Under the pieces are notes generated by a model. It had not been told where the DNA came from. It did not search any database and saw nothing but the letters and a program-made list of their open reading frames with translations. Source: an uncultured Megasphaera sp. (GTDB lineage: Bacteria; Bacillota; Negativicutes; Veillonellales; Megasphaeraceae). From it: 16,647 bases of DNA. The first letter of the stretch is position 1. Every line of letters begins with the position of its first letter. Positions 6,096-12,689 of this stretch are shown here, piece after piece. The position numbers and the translations under genes were made by a program. Location of the stretch: assembly GCA_900554215.1 (NCBI GenBank), contig USGG01000041.1, forward strand, positions 1 through 16,647. Direction: 5' to 3'.

Positions 6096-7823
6096 ATGGA
6101 ATCGATTACTTTAACGATAAACGGCATGACCGTCACGGTTCCCAAAGGAATTACTATTTTGGAAGCGGCGCGGATGTCCGGTATATATATTCCTACTTTG
6201 TGTTATCATCCTGATTTAAAGCCTGAAGGCGCGTGCCGTCTCTGCATCTGCGAAGTCAGCGGCGCCAAAGGCCTGGTCGCCAGCTGCTGCTATCCCGTAG
6301 CCGAAGGTATGGTCGTCAAGACGAATACGAGCAAGGTGCGGGCGGCCCGCCGTATGGTCATGGAGCTCCTGCTGGCAAATCATCCTCAGGACTGTCTGTC
6401 CTGCCAGAAGAACGGCGACTGCGAGCTTCAGAAGATGGCCGCCGACCTGGGCGTCCGCACGCGGCGCTTCGACGGCGGGGAAATGAAAGCCCATACGATA
6501 GACGATTCCAATCCCTGTCTCGTCCGCGATCAGGATAAATGTATCCTCTGCGGCCGCTGCATCCGCATGTGCCGCGACGTACAGAAGATGAACGTATACA
6601 GCTACGCCCGCCGCGGCTTTGACTCCATGGTCTCGACGGCTTTCGAGCAGGATTTGTCCAACGTGGCCTGCACCTACTGCGGACAGTGCGCCAGCGTGTG
6701 CCCGACGGCGGCGATTCGCGAAAAGGACGATACGGAACGCGTATGGGACGCCATCCACGATCCCGACAAGGTCGTCGTCTGCCAAATCGCGCCGGCTGTC
6801 CGCGTATCTCTCGGCGAAGAGCTGGGCATGGAACCGGGCAGCATCGTAACGGGCAAGATGGTATCGGCCCTGAAGAGCCTGGGATTTGACCGCGTATTCG
6901 ATACGGACTTCAGCGCCGACCTCACGATTATGGAAGAAGGCCACGAATTCCTGCAGCGGGTACAGAACGGCGGCGTCCTGCCGATGATTACGTCGTGCAG
7001 CCCCGGCTGGGTCAACATGTGCGAATTGAAATATCCCGATTTATTGGATCATCTGTCGACGGCAAAATCGCCGCAGGGCATGTTTGGCTCCATCATCAAG
7101 ACCTATTGGGCCGAAAAGGCCGGCGTCGATCCGGCGAACATCGTCAGCGTGTCCATCATGCCCTGCACGGCTAAGAAGGCCGAATGCCTGCGGCCGCAGC
7201 TGCGCGCGTCGGGCTATCAGGACGTCGATATTTCCATTACGACGCGTGAACTGGGCCGTATGCTCCGCGAAGACGGGCTCAGCTTTGAATCTCTGCCGGA
7301 CAGCGACTTCGACGATCCCTTGGTTGGTCTCGGCTCCAGTGCCGGCGTCATCTTCGGCACGAGCGGCGGCGTCATGGAAGCGGCCTTGCGCACCGTCGCC
7401 GATATCGTAGCCGGCGAAGAACTGAAGGACATCGAATATACGGCCGTCCGCGGCTTGTATCAGACGAAAGAAGCGACGGTATACGTAGCCGGTCATAAGG
7501 TCCGCATTGCCGTCTGCAATTCCCTGGGAGCGGCGCAGCAGATCATGGACCGCATCCGGGCCGGCAACGCCGAATATGATTTCATTGAAATCATGGCCTG
7601 TCCCGGCGGCTGCATCGGCGGCGGCGGCCAGCCTGTTCCGACGAGCATGGCTATCAAGAAAAAGAGAATGGAAGCGCTGTATCGCATCGACGACGCCAGC
7701 CGTCTCCGCAAATCTCACGACAATCCGCAGATTCAGGCGCTGTATCAGAACTGGCTGGGCGAGCCGCTGGGTGAAAAAGCCCACAAGCTGCTGCATACGA
7801 CCTATTCCAGACAAGTGCGCTGA
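6096..7823 (+). CDS. hydA: [FeFe] hydrogenase catalytic subunit
   Basis: A 575-residue H2-evolving or H2-oxidising subunit. The N terminus is complex-I-like: [2Fe-2S] ligands C36, C47, C50 and C64/C65; a His-Cys3 [4Fe-4S] site H96, C100, C103, C109; and two [4Fe-4S] clusters, C149/152/155/159 and C192/195/198/202. The H-cluster domain has loop 1 TSCSPGW (299-305), loop 2 MPCTAKKAE (355-363) and loop 3 EIMACPGGCIGGGGQP (498-513), so C357, C502 and C506 are H-cluster ligands. Loop 1 has Ser302 where many enzymes have a second Cys. The length matches clostridial enzymes with this modular layout and is shorter than Thermotoga HydA, so an extra C-terminal [2Fe-2S] domain is absent. With HydB and HydC, NADH plus reduced ferredoxin coupling (bifurcation) is likely but unproven. 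The HydE/F/G maturases are not in the window. Confidence 0.93.
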   Translation: MESITLTINGMTVTVPKGITILEAARMSGIYIPTLCYHPDLKPEGACRLCICEVSGAKGLVASCCYPVAEGMVVKTNTSKVRAARRMVMELLLANHPQDCLSCQKNGDCELQKMAADLGVRTRRFDGGEMKAHTIDDSNPCLVRDQDKCILCGRCIRMCRDVQKMNVYSYARRGFDSMVSTAFEQDLSNVACTYCGQCASVCPTAAIREKDDTERVWDAIHDPDKVVVCQIAPAVRVSLGEELGMEPGSIVTGKMVSALKSLGFDRVFDTDFSADLTIMEEGHEFLQRVQNGGVLPMITSCSPGWVNMCELKYPDLLDHLSTAKSPQGMFGSIIKTYWAEKAGVDPANIVSVSIMPCTAKKAECLRPQLRASGYQDVDISITTRELGRMLREDGLSFESLPDSDFDDPLVGLGSSAGVIFGTSGGVMEAALRTVADIVAGEELKDIEYTAVRGLYQTKEATVYVAGHKVRIAVCNSLGAAQQIMDRIRAGNAEYDFIEIMACPGGCIGGGGQPVPTSMAIKKKRMEALYRIDDASRLRKSHDNPQIQALYQNWLGEPLGEKAHKLLHTTYSRQVR

Positions 7824-7844
7824 GAGAAGAAGGGGAGGGTTTCA

Positions 7845-8312
7845 ATGGAAAAACGTACTGTTGCCGATATTATGGAAAAAAGCTTCGTCACGGCCACTCC
7901 GGACACGTCCGTCTTCGACCTCATCGACATGATGGTAGAGCATAACGTAGCCGTCATTCCCATTGTACGGGACGACGGCGCTCTGGCGGGCATCGTGACG
8001 GAAGCAGACCTGGTGTATAAAAAGGTCAAGCCCCATATGTCCCATTATTCTGCCTTGCTGGGCGAAAATGTCTATTACAACGGCATGAACGAGTATGAAA
8101 AGGGCTATCAGAAGAAGATGGCCTGCAATGCGAAGGAGCTCATGACGACGGACGTCGTCGTCGCTTCTCCGAAGGCGACGGTCGAACAGATCGCCGGCAT
8201 CATGGTATCGGAACATCTCAAGCTGATTCCGGTCATCGACGACAACCGGCTCGTAGGTCTCGTGACGAGACGGCACATCTTGAACGAATTATATAAGGAA
8301 TACAATGGATAA
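7845..8312 (+). CDS. CBS-pair (Bateman) domain protein, last gene of the hydrogenase operon
   Basis: A 155-residue protein made almost entirely of two CBS motifs: the first about 5-56 (TVADIMEKSFVTATPD... GIVTEADL) and the second about 95-150 (NAKELMTTDVVVASPKAT... GLVTRRHIL), with a helical linker of about 35 residues. No enzymatic, membrane or DNA-binding domain is attached. CBS pairs bind AMP, ATP, SAM or similar nucleotides and act as energy sensors. The gene starts 21 bases after hydA stops, has its own GGGGAGGG ribosome site, and lies before the operon terminator, so it should be made together with the hydrogenase. A role in adjusting hydrogenase activity to energy charge is inference from position. 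Confidence 0.85.
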   Translation: MEKRTVADIMEKSFVTATPDTSVFDLIDMMVEHNVAVIPIVRDDGALAGIVTEADLVYKKVKPHMSHYSALLGENVYYNGMNEYEKGYQKKMACNAKELMTTDVVVASPKATVEQIAGIMVSEHLKLIPVIDDNRLVGLVTRRHILNELYKEYNG

Positions 8313-8357
8313 CCTGTCCTGACGACGGCGCTCCTGCCGTCGGGATGAGAGGATGAA

Positions 8358-8390
8358 GGGCTGTCTCGCCAGCGGCGGGGCGGCCCTTTT
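8358..8390 (+). terminator. terminator of the hydrogenase operon
   Basis: A 13-bp stem (8358-8370 with 8374-8386, including three G-U pairs) around a tight loop, followed by TTTT and A/T. A second hairpin just before it, CGACGGC (8323-8329) / GCCGTCG (8336-8342), lacks a T-run and may be a processing or stability stem. Confidence 0.72.
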
Positions 8391-8476
8391 ATCTCGGTTG
8401 AACGGAGATATTTCACTGAGACGAAGCTTGTGTCGTCGGGCCCGATTATATGCGCAAAGGAGCTGTTTTTTTCCTA

Positions 8477-8505
8477 TTGACAATGGAGCATTAATGTGAT
8501 ACATT
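8477..8505 (+). promoter_or_regulatory. promoter of the glycyl radical enzyme operon
   Basis: Consensus -35 TTGACA (8477-8482), a 17-bp spacer, and -10 TACATT (8500-8505) with two mismatches. A good -35 with a poor -10 is a common form for regulated promoters. Transcription would start near 8512, giving a leader of about 55 bases. Confidence 0.6.
8493..8505. promoter_or_regulatory. operator-like dyad over the -10 box
   Basis: AATGT-GAT-ACATT is a perfect 5-3-5 inverted repeat that covers the whole -10 hexamer. A second perfect palindrome, CGTTATAACG, lies at 8520-8529 just after the predicted start. Either could bind a regulator such as the XRE-cupin protein encoded at 11909-12481. Short dyads occur by chance in AT-rich DNA, so confidence is low. 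Confidence 0.3.
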
Positions 8506-8567
8506 GAAGTCATGAAAGACGTTATAACGCACAAAATGCTTTGTACTTCAAAGAGGAGGCACATCCT

Positions 8568-10937
8568 ATGCTTACGGAACGAATTCAAAAAGCAAAAAAC
8601 GAGTATGTAAATAACAAACCGGCTATTTCCTATGACCGGGCCAGAATCTGGACCGAGTCGTATAAAAAAACGGAAGGCCAGACGGAACCGATTCGCCGCG
8701 CCCAGGCGTTTAAAGACGTGTGCGAACAACTCGTCGTTACGATTTTCCCCGGCGAGCTCATCGTCGGCGCCGTCGGCGAATTCCGCAAATGCGGTATCCT
8801 GACGCCTGAATTTTCCTGGACCTGGGTAGATCGGGAAATGGATCATTTCTCCGATCGCGTGCAGGATCCCTATGAAATGACGGACGAACAGCGTGTCTTC
8901 GTTCGACAGAATATTTTCCCCTATTGGAAGGGCAAATCGCTGGAAGAAGCTTTCTTGGCCCAGATTCCGGCGGAAACGGCGAAGGTCGCCGTCGATACGG
9001 GCATTATCGATATCGATTCCAAATGGCGTCAGTCCGTAGGCGAAATTACGCCGGACTATCAGGACGTCTTGTTTAAGAAAGGCTTCCGCGGCATTATCGA
9101 TACGTGCCGGGAAAAAATGGCTCAGCTTAAGCTTTCCCAGCCCGACGCGCTGAAAAAATATGATTTCTACCGCTCCGTCATTTTGTGCGGCGAAGGCATG
9201 ATTGCCTTAGCTCATCGCTATGCCGACAAGGCGGAAGAAATGGCTGCGGCTGAAACGGACGCCGTGCGCAAGAGCGAATTGCAGCAGATTGCCGCGATTT
9301 GCCGCCGCGTTCCCGAATTCCCGCCTCAGACCTTCCAGGAAGCGCTGCAGATGATCTGGTTCTATCAGCTCGGCGGCATCTTGATGGAAAATCCCTTGTC
9401 CCTCAACCCGGGCCGCTTCGACCAGTACATGTATCCGTATTACCGCTACGATATCGACAATAAGCTCCATGACGACGACGGCATTTTAGAGCTCATCGAA
9501 TGCTACTGGCTCAAGCTGTCCGAATGGGTCTGGACGATTTCGGCCAACACGGCAGATTTCTTTGCCGGCTATAACCAGTTCCAGAACCTGACTGTCGGCG
9601 GCAGCGACCGCTACGGCAAGGATGCGACAAACGAGCTGAGCTACCTAGCTCTGAAGGCGACGGCCGAAGTGAAGACTCATCAGCCGGGCTTATCCGTCCG
9701 CATTTCCCAGAACAGCCCGAAAGAATTCGTTGACGCCGTAATGGACCTCGTCGCCCTAGGCACGGGCTTCCCGGCGATTCACAGCGATAAGACGGGATAC
9801 CAGATGCTGAAAAACCTCGGCTATGATACGGAAGACGCCCGCGACTGGAACAACTGCGGCTGCGTCGTTCCTCACTTCCGCAAGACCTTCGAATGGACGA
9901 GCACGGTAAACGTCAACTTCAGCGGCGCTTTCGAATATGCGACGAACGGCGGCAAGAGCCGCATGACGGGCAAGCAAATGGGCCTGCCTATTTATCAGGA
10001 CAGAAAGTTCGCTTCGTACGAAGACGTAGAAAAAGCCTTCATGGAACAGTTTGACAACCTCATCGATATTTCCGTTACGGGCACGCTCATCGCCCAGCGC
10101 CTGCAGAAGGACATGATTCCCCGCCCCTATTTCTCGGCGTTGTTTGAAGATTGCCTGGAAAAGGGCAAGGACCTCGTCGACGGCGGCGCGAAGTACAACG
10201 TCGGCCCCGTTCTGACTGGTATCGGCCTGGCCGAATCAGCAAACAGCCTGGCGGCGATTAAAAAGCTCGTGTTCGAAGATAAGGTCTGCACGATGGACGA
10301 AATCCTCGACGCTATGGACAAGAACTGGGAAGGCTATGAAGAATTGCGCAAGCAAGCTCAGAATGCGCCGAAGTACGGCAACGACGACGACTTTGTCGAC
10401 GACATTGCCCAGCGCATTTCCAACCATTTCTATGAAGAAACGCATAAATACACGGATATTTACGGGAATCCCTTTACGAGCGCCTTTATGGGCATTTCCA
10501 ATTTCATTCCGACGGGCCGGGTTATCGGCGCGACGGCATGCGGACGCAAGGCCGGCGAACCGATTTCCGAAGGCGTTTCGCCTGTCGCCGGTACCGATAC
10601 GTCTACGCCTCTGGCCGCGATGAATTCCTGCGCTAAGATGAACCAGGACGTTCATTCCGGCGGCACGCTGCTCAACATGCGCTTAAGCCACGACCTGGTC
10701 AAGACGAAACGGGGCAGAAGCAATCTGGCCGCTATGGTACAGACCTTCTTCGATATGGGCGCGTTCCACGTACAGTTCAACACCTTGTCTACGGAAACGC
10801 TCATCGAAGCGCAAAAGCATCCTGAAGATTACAAAGACCTCCTGGTTCGCGTAGCCGGATACAGCACGCAGTTCGTCCACCTTTCCAAGACGCTGCAGGA
10901 TTCCATCATTCGTCGGAGCGTTCACGATGGCTTCTAA
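8568..10937 (+). CDS. glycyl radical enzyme (pyruvate formate-lyase superfamily), reaction unassigned
   Basis: A 789-residue enzyme. The start is ATG 8568 because GAGGAGG at 8553-8559 is 8 bases upstream; a TTG 27 bases earlier lies in front of that site. The PFL-type barrel spans roughly 10-640. The glycyl radical domain follows and contains LVRVAGYS with the radical Gly764. The thiyl cysteine is Cys432 in N-C430-G-C432-V-V-P-H. Glycerol, propanediol, hydroxyproline, choline and isethionate enzymes have GCVEP, whose Glu two residues after Cys is an acid/base residue; here it is Val434. PFL itself has CCVSP. So the enzyme is unlikely to be a standard dehydratase, and I cannot name its substrate. 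Decarboxylase, C-C lyase or fumarate-adding chemistry remain possible. Its activase follows and overlaps by 11 bases. The protein is oxygen-sensitive by family. Confidence 0.88.
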   Translation: MLTERIQKAKNEYVNNKPAISYDRARIWTESYKKTEGQTEPIRRAQAFKDVCEQLVVTIFPGELIVGAVGEFRKCGILTPEFSWTWVDREMDHFSDRVQDPYEMTDEQRVFVRQNIFPYWKGKSLEEAFLAQIPAETAKVAVDTGIIDIDSKWRQSVGEITPDYQDVLFKKGFRGIIDTCREKMAQLKLSQPDALKKYDFYRSVILCGEGMIALAHRYADKAEEMAAAETDAVRKSELQQIAAICRRVPEFPPQTFQEALQMIWFYQLGGILMENPLSLNPGRFDQYMYPYYRYDIDNKLHDDDGILELIECYWLKLSEWVWTISANTADFFAGYNQFQNLTVGGSDRYGKDATNELSYLALKATAEVKTHQPGLSVRISQNSPKEFVDAVMDLVALGTGFPAIHSDKTGYQMLKNLGYDTEDARDWNNCGCVVPHFRKTFEWTSTVNVNFSGAFEYATNGGKSRMTGKQMGLPIYQDRKFASYEDVEKAFMEQFDNLIDISVTGTLIAQRLQKDMIPRPYFSALFEDCLEKGKDLVDGGAKYNVGPVLTGIGLAESANSLAAIKKLVFEDKVCTMDEILDAMDKNWEGYEELRKQAQNAPKYGNDDDFVDDIAQRISNHFYEETHKYTDIYGNPFTSAFMGISNFIPTGRVIGATACGRKAGEPISEGVSPVAGTDTSTPLAAMNSCAKMNQDVHSGGTLLNMRLSHDLVKTKRGRSNLAAMVQTFFDMGAFHVQFNTLSTETLIEAQKHPEDYKDLLVRVAGYSTQFVHLSKTLQDSIIRRSVHDGF

Positions 10938-11829
10938 GGGCCGCATTTTACAGCTGCAGAATTATTCCGTCAACGACGGCGACGGCATCCGGACGACGAT
11001 CTTTTTCGCCGGATGCCCCCTGCGCTGCCGGTGGTGCGCAAATCCCGAAGGATATACGCCGAAAAATCAAATCCTGTACGTCGCATCGCGGTGCATTGGC
11101 TGCCGCCGTTGCGAAGCCGTATGCCCCGAAGGCATCAGCTTCGATTTTCAGTCGCCCCAGGCCAGGGAACGCTGTACGGGATGCGGTGCCTGCGTTGATG
11201 CTTGCCTGGAAAAGGCCCGTAAGAATACCGTTACAGAGTATACTGTCGATGAGATTACAGCTAAATTGGAAACGCAGCTGCGGTTTTTCCGCAATTCCGG
11301 CGGCGGCGTCACCTATTCAGGCGGCGAATGTACCATGCAGGCGGAATTTCTGGCGGAGCTCGTCGACGCCGTGTACGACATGGGGCTGGATCAGGCCATC
11401 GAGACGAGCGCGTATTTCGACTTGGAGGCTCTGCAGCCTACGTTGGATAAAATCGACTTGCTGTTTCTGGACATCAAGCATATGGATAGGGAAAAGCACA
11501 TCGCCTTTACCGGCGTCGACAACGACCTCATCCTGCGCAATATCGCCGCTCTTGGCGGGCAGCGCAGCGGCATCGTCGTCCGCATTCCGACGATTATGGG
11601 CGTCAATGGCGATGACGACAACATCAGGCGTACGGCGCAGTTTGTCAAGGCTCACCTCTGCGATCCGCAGATAGAGCTGCTGCCCTATCATCCATATGGT
11701 GTGGATAAATACGTACAACTGGGAATGCCCTATGACGAGGGCGAATTTCGAACTCCCTCCCAGGAGGAGCTGCAGCATTTAACTGATATCATCGAGAAGG
11801 AAGGCGTCCGCGCCGTATCCTTTAAATAA
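10927..11829 (+). CDS. glycyl radical enzyme activase (radical SAM)
   Basis: A 300-residue radical SAM protein that installs the glycyl radical on the upstream enzyme using SAM and a reduced [4Fe-4S] cluster. The SAM cluster motif is GCPLRCRWC (C30, C34, C37). It is followed by an inserted ferredoxin domain with two [4Fe-4S] sites (C56, C59, C62, C66 and C83, C86, C89, C93), as in activases of non-PFL glycyl radical enzymes; PflA lacks this insert. SGGE at 131-134 is the SAM-binding motif. It begins with ATG inside the last codons of the partner gene (11-base overlap), with GGAG about 8 bases upstream, so translation is coupled. The two-cluster insert supports placing the partner outside classical PFL. 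Electrons probably come from ferredoxin or flavodoxin. Confidence 0.92.
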   Translation: MASKGRILQLQNYSVNDGDGIRTTIFFAGCPLRCRWCANPEGYTPKNQILYVASRCIGCRRCEAVCPEGISFDFQSPQARERCTGCGACVDACLEKARKNTVTEYTVDEITAKLETQLRFFRNSGGGVTYSGGECTMQAEFLAELVDAVYDMGLDQAIETSAYFDLEALQPTLDKIDLLFLDIKHMDREKHIAFTGVDNDLILRNIAALGGQRSGIVVRIPTIMGVNGDDDNIRRTAQFVKAHLCDPQIELLPYHPYGVDKYVQLGMPYDEGEFRTPSQEELQHLTDIIEKEGVRAVSFK

Positions 11830-11834
11830 AGAAG

Positions 11835-11882
11835 AACCTCTCTGCTTTCATATCCATAGGATATGCGGCGGAGAGGTTTTTT
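11835..11882. terminator. probably bidirectional terminator between activase and XRE-cupin genes
   Basis: AACCTCTC (11835-11842) pairs with GAGAGGTT (11871-11878). A second inner stem, CATATCC/GGATATG (11849-11855 with 11859-11865), closes on a 3-base loop. T-rich sequence follows on the plus strand (TTTTTT at 11877-11882). On the minus strand the hairpin is followed by CTTCTTTATTTAAA, so it can serve the convergent gene as well. Confidence 0.82.
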
Positions 11883-11908
11883 GTCGTGGTTTGATGACGC
11901 GATCGGCG

Positions 11909-12481
11909 TTAATATTTCATGATATTCTGGAAAATAACCGGCTTATCTGTATTGTTGATATAGTAGTGGTCCGCGTTGGCCCGGAAATTAATCTTGGCTG
12001 GCGCTGTCAGCGTAAAGGTCTGCTGTTCGACCTGCAGGGTCAGCGTGCCTTCCGTGACGATGACGTATTCTTCGGCAATGTTGCGGTGGGCATCAGAATG
12101 ATGCTTCGTGCCGGGCTGAAGGATGATGTAGAAATATTCAAAGCCGCTGAGTGGATTGAAGGGAAAGATATTGTACAATATCATGTTGTTGTTTTCGTCG
12201 TAAATGGGCTGCAGATCCTTCAGGATATCGACAGCCTGGTATTGCTGCGGCGGTTCGTTCAGCAAGGTAGATAAGGAAATTTGCAGGCCCTTGGCGATTT
12301 TCCATAATACGGAAATCGTCGGCACGGATACGCCCCGTTCTATTTGTCCCAGCATGGTTTTGCTCACGCCGGTCATGGCGGCGACATTATCCAGCGTCAA
12401 GTCGCGGTCAAAGCGGATGCGTTTTAAAATTTTTCCGATTTCCTTTGCCGGATCATCGGGTATAATAGGCGAAGTTGTCAT
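11909..12481 (-). CDS. XRE-family regulator with C-terminal cupin domain
   Basis: A 190-residue transcription factor. A Cro/cI-type helix-turn-helix spans about 16-72, including LTLDNVAAMTGVSKTMLGQIERG and PTISVLWKIAKGLQISLSTLL. A cupin barrel spans about 105-188 and includes HHSDAHRNIAEEYVIVTEG, whose His and Glu residues match the metal/ligand site of cupin motif 1. Proteins of this architecture usually sense a small molecule through the cupin and control a neighbouring catabolic or transport operon. GGGAG (complement of 12490-12494) is the ribosome site. It converges on the glycyl radical operon and diverges from gyrA, so that operon is the more likely target. The ligand is unknown. Confidence 0.86.
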   Translation of the reverse strand: MTTSPIIPDDPAKEIGKILKRIRFDRDLTLDNVAAMTGVSKTMLGQIERGVSVPTISVLWKIAKGLQISLSTLLNEPPQQYQAVDILKDLQPIYDENNNMILYNIFPFNPLSGFEYFYIILQPGTKHHSDAHRNIAEEYVIVTEGTLTLQVEQQTFTLTAPAKINFRANADHYYINNTDKPVIFQNIMKY

Positions 12482-12513
12482 GATGGATTCTCCCTAAAGA
12501 ATACTTTTTCTCT

Positions 12514-12543
12514 ATTCTACATCCTTTATAAAAGGCGCGTCAA
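12514..12543 (-). promoter_or_regulatory. promoter of the XRE-cupin regulator
   Basis: On the minus strand: TTGACG (complement of 12538-12543), an 18-bp spacer and TAGAAT (complement of 12514-12519). One mismatch in each box. The start would lie about 25 bases before the ATG. Confidence 0.55.
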
Positions 12544-12593
12544 GGCGGATGAAGGGCTGTTTTTCGGCGGAGCTATCTATTTTGCTGATTTTT

Positions 12594-12602
12594 TGGTATA
12601 AT
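12594..12602 (+). promoter_or_regulatory. extended -10 promoter of gyrA
   Basis: TGGTATAAT is a perfect extended -10. The -35 position (TATCTA) is weak, as is usual for this promoter class. It leaves a leader of about 80 AT-rich bases before gyrA, in which I see no clear regulatory hairpin. Confidence 0.5.
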
Positions 12603-12689
12603 AGAACAGATATCCTAAATATATATCTATAACGATATATGCAGGACGTCCCAGTATTTATATTATTACATTATATTTGAGGTGACATT

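Noticed and set aside
8541..8567. Upstream TTG start for the glycyl radical enzyme
   Set aside because: The Shine-Dalgarno GAGGAGG lies after this TTG and is ideally spaced for ATG 8568.
12603..12689. AT-rich repeats (ATATAT, GATATAT) in the gyrA leader as a structured regulatory element
   Set aside because: Low-complexity AT sequence; no stable stem or known motif could be drawn.
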